A stretch of DNA of 64,000 nt, taken from a virus. The translations under genes were made by a program, and so were the position numbers. Positions 58,611 through 64,000 of the stretch are shown here, piece after piece. Location: positions 44,688-108,687 of the IMG/VR virus record IMGVR_UViG_3300032315_000979. One strand, given 5' to 3'. Each line of letters starts with the position of its first letter. Position 1 is the stretch's first letter. The notes beneath the pieces were generated by a model, which was given only the letters and a program-made list of their open reading frames with translations, ran no database searches and was not told the origin of the DNA.

Positions 58611-58997
58611 ATGTTTAATATGGATGACTTTGAAAAAATGGGTGATACCAATAATGAAGTGCCAGATGGGATAATTGATGCGTCTGATTATTATAACGAT
58701 ATGGAAATCGTTACTAATATATTGGCTGGAATTGATTATGATGATATGACTTCAAGAATGCATGGAATGATGAATCTTATGAATTCAACATATGATGATG
58801 ATGGAGACATGAATTCAGAACGAGTGACTGGTGTGGTTATTGCTTTATCATTTCATTTTGTAAATATGATGAATAATCTAGAAAAAGAAAGTCGTGACGA
58901 GTATTTTGAATATGCTAAGAATGAAGTTCTTGAACAGATTAAAGATGATGTAGCAACATTGCCTTATTGGGACTTAGAGGAAACAGATGACGAATGA
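58611..58997 (+). CDS. Unknown acidic protein
   Basis: A 128-residue protein with an AAAGGAG site. It is rich in Asp, Met and Asn (SDYYNDMEIVTNILAGIDYD, RMHGMMNLMNSTYDDDGDMN) and ends in a helix (DEYFEYAKNEVLEQIKDDVA). No family recognised. It overlaps the second WhiB-like gene by 11 bases. Confidence 0.52.
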   Translation: MFNMDDFEKMGDTNNEVPDGIIDASDYYNDMEIVTNILAGIDYDDMTSRMHGMMNLMNSTYDDDGDMNSERVTGVVIALSFHFVNMMNNLEKESRDEYFEYAKNEVLEQIKDDVATLPYWDLEETDDE

Positions 58998-59274
58998 GCA
59001 TTGGAGTGAGAAAGCAAATTGTAGAACAATTAAAGGAATTGATTTCTTTGCCGAAGATATTAATGCAATACAAAGGGCTAAGAAAGTTTGTGAAAGATGT
59101 GCTGTTGCAGCAGAATGTTTGAATCAATCAATTAAAGCTGATGAAATATATGGCATTTGGGGTGGGCTTTCGCAAAGAGAAAGACGAAAGTATCATCGGT
59201 TATTTGAAAATAAAATGGAGATTAGTCAAGCGAAAGAGATTGTGGTAAAACATGGCAACAAAGTACTTAGATAG
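58987..59274 (+). CDS. WhiB-family iron-sulfur regulator
   Basis: A 95-residue protein with the canonical pattern: Cys12, then Cys35-x2-Cys38-x5-Cys44, and the family's turn YGIWGGLSQRERRK (residues 55-68), followed by a basic helix. Unlike the copy at 32810 it keeps the Trp of the GxWGG motif, so it should bind a 4Fe-4S cluster and the sigma factor normally. Its place at the end of the small-gene block suggests it may reprogram host transcription during a different phase from the first copy. Confidence 0.87.
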   Translation: MTNEHWSEKANCRTIKGIDFFAEDINAIQRAKKVCERCAVAAECLNQSIKADEIYGIWGGLSQRERRKYHRLFENKMEISQAKEIVVKHGNKVLR

Positions 59275-59434
59275 TGAAAAGCAATTTAAAGTAAGAGTTG
59301 TTAAAGATATTTATTTAGATTTACTAAGCATGAATGAGGCAGAACAAATTGCTGATTTGATTGCATCTAGAGAATCTCAAATGACAACACTTGGTAATTT
59401 AACTTCTGTTTATACAGAGGTTAGCGAACTTTAA
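59252..59434 (+). CDS. Small unknown protein after WhiB
   Basis: A 60-residue protein whose ATG at 59252 lies inside the WhiB gene (23-base overlap). The sequence is helical (KVRVVKDIYLDLLSMNEAEQ, IADLIASRESQM). It ends just before a hairpin. No function can be assigned. Confidence 0.5.
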   Translation: MATKYLDSEKQFKVRVVKDIYLDLLSMNEAEQIADLIASRESQMTTLGNLTSVYTEVSEL

Positions 59435-59441
59435 TAGATTT

Positions 59442-59475
59442 GGGGTTAGGTTAGGCTGATCACTAGCCTAACCCC
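59442..59475 (+). terminator. Strong hairpin with alternative pairings, no T-run
   Basis: GGGGTTAGG (59442-59450) can pair with CCTAACCCC (59467-59475). Alternatively GGTTAGGCT (59449-59457) pairs with AGCCTAACC (59465-59473). The repeat of TTAGG lets the two forms compete. With no T-run after it, it may be a processing or stability element as much as a terminator. Confidence 0.55.
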
Positions 59476-59498
59476 ATTAAGAAAGATTGGAGAAAGTT

Positions 59499-59882
59499 AT
59501 GAGTAATTATCCACCTGGGGTTACTGGCAATGAATATGAAATTGCTGGGGGAAATGAATTTGAAGAATGGTTTGAATGTGATGCGACAGCAACTTATGTT
59601 CACATTACAAAACATGAAATGCACGATCTTGCAGATAGTGCATTGGCTTTATTTAATGAATTTAAAAGAAGCGGGAATATCACTGAGTATTGGGTTCAGC
59701 AACGCCTAAAGCCATTGCTTATGGAGTTGAACTCATATGCTACTTCAGTTGAAGTATATGAAAGCGATTGCAATTTTAGTGGTGTTGTTCTAAAAGAAGA
59801 GTACCAAGGATATGTTTCGGTTAATTGTCCAAAATGCGACAAAGATTATGAATACAAACTGTCTAAGTATGATGGTGAGTAG
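59499..59882 (+). CDS. Unknown protein with Cys pair
   Basis: A 127-residue protein. ATG 59499 is preceded by GGAGAAAG and is preferred to an in-frame TTG at 59487. The middle is helical (KHEMHDLADSALALFNEFKR, then VQQRLKPLLMELNSYATS) and the end has VNCPKCDKDYEYKL, a possible metal knuckle. Family not recognised. The following 95 bases to 59977 carry no convincing gene. Confidence 0.55.
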   Translation: MSNYPPGVTGNEYEIAGGNEFEEWFECDATATYVHITKHEMHDLADSALALFNEFKRSGNITEYWVQQRLKPLLMELNSYATSVEVYESDCNFSGVVLKEEYQGYVSVNCPKCDKDYEYKLSKYDGE

Positions 59883-59977
59883 CGCATACTCAAATTCGCT
59901 AATAGATTGGTTAAAAGAAAACTGGTGTTTCATTATATAAACGATTATCTGATGTTTTACATCGGGGAGGTAAGAAT

Positions 59978-60481
59978 ATGAGTATAGATGAAGAAATTAG
60001 TTTTAAAGGTATTAGGAATTCAAATTTCAATTGTGATTTTATTCCTGATGCTTTTATAACACAGTATGGATATTGCGGTGTAAATGTAAAAAATCATACA
60101 ATGCGTTTTCATCCATCAATTGATGAAGAATTTGCAGAGCATATTTATGAATGGCTTGAGCCTTCATTTTGGAATAAAGTGCAGGATATTGGTCATGCTT
60201 TTGGGTTTGATTATGTTCAGCCATCTGGTAGAAGTAATGGTTGGGCTTGTCCTGGGAACTTCTATAAAGAAAGTATTAATGGAAGCTATTTTCATATGAT
60301 TAAGCCTCCAGTATTGAATGGTCAAACAGATATGCCTTTGCGGGATATTATCTTAATTGAAAGATTTAACTCATTCTCGTTTTATGTTAAGCAATTGCAT
60401 AAAATGGTTTTAGTTGAAATGCAAAAAATAACAACAAACGAACAGTTACAAGAATTAGTTAAGGAGATTAGAGACCTATGA
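59978..60481 (+). CDS. Unknown protein
   Basis: A 167-residue protein with a GGGGAGG site (59963-59969). It is a mixed alpha/beta protein with TMRFHPSIDEEFAEHIYEWL, FDYVQPSGRSNGWACPGNFY and a helical C-terminus (VEMQKITTNEQLQELVKEIR). It overlaps the next gene by four bases. No family recognised. Confidence 0.55.
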   Translation: MSIDEEISFKGIRNSNFNCDFIPDAFITQYGYCGVNVKNHTMRFHPSIDEEFAEHIYEWLEPSFWNKVQDIGHAFGFDYVQPSGRSNGWACPGNFYKESINGSYFHMIKPPVLNGQTDMPLRDIILIERFNSFSFYVKQLHKMVLVEMQKITTNEQLQELVKEIRDL

Positions 60482-60873
60482 GTAAAGAATTAACATGTGA
60501 AGAGCGCATTGAAGATAGTATGGATAGAATGGAAGAACATCTTAGCCTTGTATTCAGGGTATTGGATGAAGATACATTTGATGAAGACGATGAAGATGAT
60601 CAGAAGCAATTGAAAGAAATTGAAGATGACGGTATTGATCAAGAAACAATTTATGAAATTGCTGCTGGTTCAAGTATTCATAGAGTTTTAACAATTGTAT
60701 TGAGTGGTGGTGGTCCATCTACACATATAGAAGCGCATTTAGATGAAGATGGAAATATTGAAAAAGCTACATATCACTATCTTGATTGGTTTGATGGTGC
60801 AAGAAGAAAAATCAATGAGAATTCAGCACTCTATAGGTTTGTTGAATGGGAAGCAGAAAGGTACATGCAATGA
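60478..60873 (+). CDS. Unknown acidic protein
   Basis: A 131-residue, strongly acidic protein (RVLDEDTFDEDDEDDQKQLK). The C-terminal part (AGSSIHRVLTIVLSGGGPST, HIEAHLDEDGNIEKATYHYL) is a beta unit that resembles domains seen in other short phage accessory proteins. It could be a DNA mimic in principle; no direct evidence. Overlaps both neighbours. Confidence 0.55.
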   Translation: MSKELTCEERIEDSMDRMEEHLSLVFRVLDEDTFDEDDEDDQKQLKEIEDDGIDQETIYEIAAGSSIHRVLTIVLSGGGPSTHIEAHLDEDGNIEKATYHYLDWFDGARRKINENSALYRFVEWEAERYMQ

Positions 60874-61529
60874 CTCAAGAATTTCTTGAAAGAACAGATA
60901 CAGCAGGAAATATTATATACACATCAAAAACAGGAGAAAAAATAAACATGGAACCAGTAGAAACAAAGAATAAGGATGTCGTTGCAACAATGACATTCCC
61001 AGCAGAACAGTTAATTGAAATGTTTAAAGACTATACAATGACTGAAGATCAGGTTGAGCAACTCATTCAAAACTATGATTTTGAAGATGTAATTGAATCA
61101 GGTCTGAGCAATCATGATTGGAATGATGAAGTTGAAAATGTCCTTAATTCTATTGATGTAGAAGATTATTTGGATATGGATACAATTGCAACCAATGTAA
61201 TTGAAAGCCTTGATTATAACGATATTGCTCGTGAAGTCAAAGATCATTTAGATCCAGTTGATGCTATGTCATTAGCTGAGGAATTGCTTACATCTTTTGA
61301 ATACTCATCACCTTGTCATGTTGGTAGCTTATTTATTAAGTCAGTAGAATCAATTATTGAAGGCTATATGAAGAAGCAAACAAATATTATTCCTGAAGTA
61401 GCAATTGCTGAGAATAATGATATCATTCTTCGTTCATTTAGTATTCTAGAAATTAAAGAGGTTCTAGATAGCCTTCAGTATACTGAATACAATAAGAATC
61501 GTGTCCTTGCAAGATTAATGGAAAAATAG
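60870..61529 (+). CDS. Unknown helical, acidic protein
   Basis: A 219-residue protein from ATG 60870, which overlaps the preceding stop (ATGA) and follows GAAAGG. A second ATG at 60948 after CAGGAG is a possible alternative start that would remove 26 residues. The sequence is a series of acidic helices (QLIEMFKDYTMTEDQVEQLI, DYLDMDTIATNVIESLDYND). It lies directly before the ATPase-metalloprotease gene and may work with it. No family recognised. Confidence 0.55.
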   Translation: MTQEFLERTDTAGNIIYTSKTGEKINMEPVETKNKDVVATMTFPAEQLIEMFKDYTMTEDQVEQLIQNYDFEDVIESGLSNHDWNDEVENVLNSIDVEDYLDMDTIATNVIESLDYNDIAREVKDHLDPVDAMSLAEELLTSFEYSSPCHVGSLFIKSVESIIEGYMKKQTNIIPEVAIAENNDIILRSFSILEIKEVLDSLQYTEYNKNRVLARLMEK

Positions 61530-61540
61530 AAAGGTTGAAA

Positions 61541-63172
61541 ATGTCAAAGTACATTAAAATTTCTAATCAATCGGAGAATGTTAGTCGGATAGCCCTAGAA
61601 AAACTAGGGCTATCTACTAAAAGAAACGATCCAGATACGATTGGTCAATTCGGTTCAGGTATTAAATATGCTCCGATTGCAGCTTTGCGTATGGGATTGG
61701 ATTGGATTTTTACTGGTCAAGACGAAAAGGGTCAGTATATCCTTAAATATAAAGTAGAGAAAGAAGATGGTATTGACTGTATCGTTTATGATTACGGTGA
61801 TTACAAGAAATCATCTTCGTTTACGGTTGATGCTGGTGTATTGAGTTGGGAAGATGAATTCCAGGTTTATAGAGAAGCAATTGCAAATGCTATGGATGAA
61901 GCTAAGACTTCAGGAACGACATGGAGTCGTGAAATAGTTGATGCAAAAGATGTTAAATCTAATCTGAATGAATTTTCTGTTTATATCACTGCGTCACCAA
62001 ATATGATGGAAATCTATAACGATCACGATAAGTATTTCCTTGAAAATCGTACACCGTTATTTGAAAATAAATCAGGTCATCACAAGGTTGCGTTTTATAA
62101 GCCTATTAACAAAAATGTTCATGTTTATCATAAGCAAGTAATGGTTTATGAAAATGAAGATTATACATCAATGTTTGATTACGAGATTCAGAATCTAAAA
62201 TTGAATGAGATGCGAACAGTAGCAGATGAATGGTCAATGAATTATAGAATTGCCCAGGCTGTATGTGAGTGTAATGATATTTCAATTATCAAGCAATTTA
62301 TTAAGTCAGCAAATACTGATAAGAATTACTTTGAATTTGAATTTAGTGGTTCAATGCATGATGTAGATCGTAGTTGGAAAGAGGCTTGGGTTGATCTTTA
62401 TGATGAAGATTGCATTATGGTTACACCTGAAGAATCTCTAAATCAAGCGTATGTTTCTTTTATTAAAGAAAAGGGTCTTGATTTCAAGACGATTGGCTCT
62501 AGCTTTTTCTTTTGGATTTTGAAAAAAGCTGGTGTTCAAACAGTTGAAGATATTGCGAGTGAAGCAATCAACTATGAAATTGATAGTGATATTCATAATT
62601 ATCCAAAGTTGATCAAAGCAATTGAAATTGCAGCAAGATTTGAACCAGGCTTATTGCAATTAGAAAAACCAATTGCTTGCTTTGTTCCTAAACAAAAAGA
62701 TCACTATTTGGGTGTGGTTATCAATCCAAATACAAAAGACAAACAGATTCTGATTGACAAAAATCATGCGCTTAACGGTGAGCTAAATGAATTGGTAGCG
62801 ACTGTTATTCATGAATATGATCATTATGAAACTGGCTATTCAGATGGTGATTTGATTGGCAGAAAGTTTAGGGATTTGGCTGATCGCAGAATTGGAAAAA
62901 TGATGTGCGAATTTTATCGCCCTGATTTGATTCAAGTTGGAAAAGATGGTATATATATCCCATTGGAAAGTATTTCTGAATTGGGTGGGATTCAATATAA
63001 CACTGAGTGGTCAAAAGCATTAGAATGCTATATTATGTCAATCGGTAAAAGAGCTTATAAAATCCATTCACATGGATTAGATACTGGAATTGGTTGCGCA
63101 ATTGCAATTGATAACGGCACACGCTTCTTTATTGAAATTACTGAACCATTTACTATTAGTATTATTCACTAA
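61541..63172 (+). CDS. GHKL-like ATPase fused to HExxH metalloprotease-like domain
   Basis: A 543-residue protein (ATG 61541 after AAAGG). The N-terminal domain carries two motifs of GHKL ATPases (Hsp90, MutL, histidine kinases): TIGQFGSGIKYAPIA (residues 33-47), like the glycine-rich G2 motif of Hsp90, and YREAIANAMDEA (110-121), like the N-box with its metal-binding Glu and Asn. The order is reversed relative to the normal N-box first, so the fold may be circularly permuted. Residues 130-380 have no recognised domain. TVIHEYDHYETG (about 421-432) gives a HExxH zinc-protease motif. Proteins with the same N-terminal opening (KISNxxE, STKRND, GxFGSGxKYA) occur in other phages, function unknown. 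An ATP-gated protease acting on host or phage proteins is an inference. Confidence 0.65.
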   Translation: MSKYIKISNQSENVSRIALEKLGLSTKRNDPDTIGQFGSGIKYAPIAALRMGLDWIFTGQDEKGQYILKYKVEKEDGIDCIVYDYGDYKKSSSFTVDAGVLSWEDEFQVYREAIANAMDEAKTSGTTWSREIVDAKDVKSNLNEFSVYITASPNMMEIYNDHDKYFLENRTPLFENKSGHHKVAFYKPINKNVHVYHKQVMVYENEDYTSMFDYEIQNLKLNEMRTVADEWSMNYRIAQAVCECNDISIIKQFIKSANTDKNYFEFEFSGSMHDVDRSWKEAWVDLYDEDCIMVTPEESLNQAYVSFIKEKGLDFKTIGSSFFFWILKKAGVQTVEDIASEAINYEIDSDIHNYPKLIKAIEIAARFEPGLLQLEKPIACFVPKQKDHYLGVVINPNTKDKQILIDKNHALNGELNELVATVIHEYDHYETGYSDGDLIGRKFRDLADRRIGKMMCEFYRPDLIQVGKDGIYIPLESISELGGIQYNTEWSKALECYIMSIGKRAYKIHSHGLDTGIGCAIAIDNGTRFFIEITEPFTISIIH

Positions 63173-63180
63173 GGAGAATT

Positions 63181-63519
63181 ATGCCAAAGTACGGAAATTA
63201 TTTTGTTGTTGAGTTTAGGTTTCCAATCCAAGTTGATACAGTAAATACAATTCAAGAAGCTTTGAGTATTGCTGGACAAATATGTGAGAATCAACATGGG
63301 TTTAAACCTGATAATTGGTATGCAAGAATATTTGAATATCAAACTGGAACTGATGAAGTAGGACATGTTAAAGAATATTTTTACAATCCTCATTCAGCAA
63401 CACATCGTGAAATAACCAAGAATATACAATATTTCAATGAGATGGTTCATAAAGGTTTATCTCCAGATCTTAAAAAGAATAATAAGAAAATTATTAAAAC
63501 ACTTCTGGAAGAGAACTAA
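63181..63519 (+). CDS. Unknown protein
   Basis: A 112-residue protein with an AAGGAG site right after the ATPase-protease gene. It has an N-terminal strand-helix unit (YGNYFVVEFRFPIQVDTVNT, IQEALSIAGQICENQHG) and a basic helical C-terminus (KNNKKIIKTLLEEN). Could be a partner of the upstream protein because of the close spacing, but nothing in the sequence shows this. Confidence 0.52.
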   Translation: MPKYGNYFVVEFRFPIQVDTVNTIQEALSIAGQICENQHGFKPDNWYARIFEYQTGTDEVGHVKEYFYNPHSATHREITKNIQYFNEMVHKGLSPDLKKNNKKIIKTLLEEN

Positions 63520-63520
63520 C

Positions 63521-63949
63521 ATGGCAAATAGGAAAGTAATTTGTGCTGGATGTGGTCAAATATATCAAGCAGAAAAAACTCATTTTTATCGCAACAAAAG
63601 ATGTTGTGGTTTAGATGATTGTATTACGGTTATTGACACAAAAATAAAGCACAGAAATTATTTGAAACAGCGTAGGAAATTTGCTAATGGAACACATCGG
63701 AGAGGAGTTCGTTTTGACCTTAAGAGTATTGTTCTTGAAAGAGATGAGAATTCTTGCAAGACTTGTTCTGCAAAATCAGATTATCTAACTGTTCATCACA
63801 TAGTTCCAGTTTCAGATGGCGGTGGAGATGAGCTAACTAATCTGATTACTTTATGTGCTAATTGTCATGTAAAAGTTCACCAAGAAGGATCAGAAAATTT
63901 TGTCAAATTGTTTACAGATTACACTAAAGGAGTTTTGATCAATGTCTAA
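63521..63949 (+). CDS. HNH endonuclease with N-terminal zinc finger
   Basis: A 142-residue protein from ATG 63521. Cys residues at ICAGCGQIYQA and RCCGLDDC form an N-terminal zinc finger; a second pair, CKTCSAKSDYL, opens the HNH domain, followed by VHHIVPVSDGGGDELTNLIT and LCANCHVKVHQ, the classic His-His, Asn and His with flanking Cys-x2-Cys. The fold fits restriction-like or homing nucleases. Being the second HNH gene in the window, it may be mobile or function in DNA degradation. Confidence 0.82.
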   Translation: MANRKVICAGCGQIYQAEKTHFYRNKRCCGLDDCITVIDTKIKHRNYLKQRRKFANGTHRRGVRFDLKSIVLERDENSCKTCSAKSDYLTVHHIVPVSDGGGDELTNLITLCANCHVKVHQEGSENFVKLFTDYTKGVLINV

Positions 63950-64000
63950 AACAAAATATTGGCTTTGGATTGTTTGGATATGTATTGTACTTGGGATAAC
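63942..64000 (+). CDS. Start of a small membrane protein (truncated by window end)
   Basis: An ATG at 63942 with AAAGGAG (63926-63932) before it. The first 19 residues, MSKTKYWLWIVWICIVLGI, form a hydrophobic membrane segment with positive N-terminus. The rest lies outside the window, so size and function are unknown. It overlaps the HNH gene by eight bases. Confidence 0.6.
   Translation, partial: MSKTKYWLWIVWICIVLGI

Noticed and set aside
59872-59940. 22-codon frame in the gap after 59882
   Set aside because: It starts inside the upstream gene without a ribosome site and has no recognisable composition; not supported enough to call.

Overview
The window is one contiguous stretch of a tailed double-stranded DNA phage genome of siphovirus type. 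All supported genes read left to right on the + strand, packed with short overlaps or gaps. An actinobacterial host is suggested by two WhiB-family regulators (WhiB proteins are confined to Actinobacteria and their phages) and by a set of genes whose only visible signal is a -10 box about six bases before the ATG, as expected for leaderless transcripts, which are common in Actinobacteria. The DNA is visibly AT-rich, unlike most cultured soil actinophages, so a low-GC aquatic actinobacterium (for example the freshwater Nanopelagicales) is a reasonable but unproven guess. No integrase, partition gene or CI-type repressor is seen, so a lytic lifestyle is more likely. No tRNA gene or CRISPR array was recognised. 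Portal, protease and capsid genes are not in the window and probably lie to its left.

Layout. 1-2.4 kb: an acidic repeat protein whose reading frame runs into a holin-like membrane segment, two more small membrane proteins, and an M15-type endolysin. 2.4-7.75 kb: tail fibre and adhesin genes, including two proteins that share an N-terminal tag but carry different tips (polyglycine and fibrinogen-like). 7.8-10 kb: head-tail connector, stopper and tail completion proteins. 10-11.6 kb: tail tube protein, a terminator-like hairpin, and the tail assembly chaperone pair joined by a -1 frameshift at CCCAAAC. 11.6-22.7 kb: a 3,676-residue tape measure protein that carries its usual C-terminal motif twice, about 1,800 residues apart. 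22.7-30.3 kb: distal and minor tail proteins, one with PA14-like and LamG-like domains and one with an S74 chaperone.

30.3-36.3 kb: HNH nuclease, metallophosphoesterase, MerR-like and WhiB-like regulators, DnaB-type helicase, primase and a probable single-strand DNA-binding protein, ending at a strong hairpin. 36.3-48.7 kb: deoxyribonucleotidase, DNA polymerase III alpha, RecA-like ATPase, MazG, Cas4-like nuclease and RuvC-like resolvase, interleaved with three glycosyltransferases and a cytidylyltransferase. 48.7-52.6 kb: small and large terminase, with a repeat-bearing spacer between them, a short monocistronic gene closed by a strong terminator, and a fourth glycosyltransferase.

52.6-53.0 kb is a 420-base AT-rich non-coding region with a terminator, three tandem 12-base palindromes at 14-base spacing and other dyads. 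It is the best candidate for a control region or origin. 53-64 kb is a train of small, mostly unrecognised genes (several zinc-ribbon proteins, an Api92-like protein, a KTSC-like protein, a second WhiB) ending with a 543-residue protein that combines permuted GHKL ATPase-like motifs with an HExxH metalloprotease motif, and an HNH nuclease.
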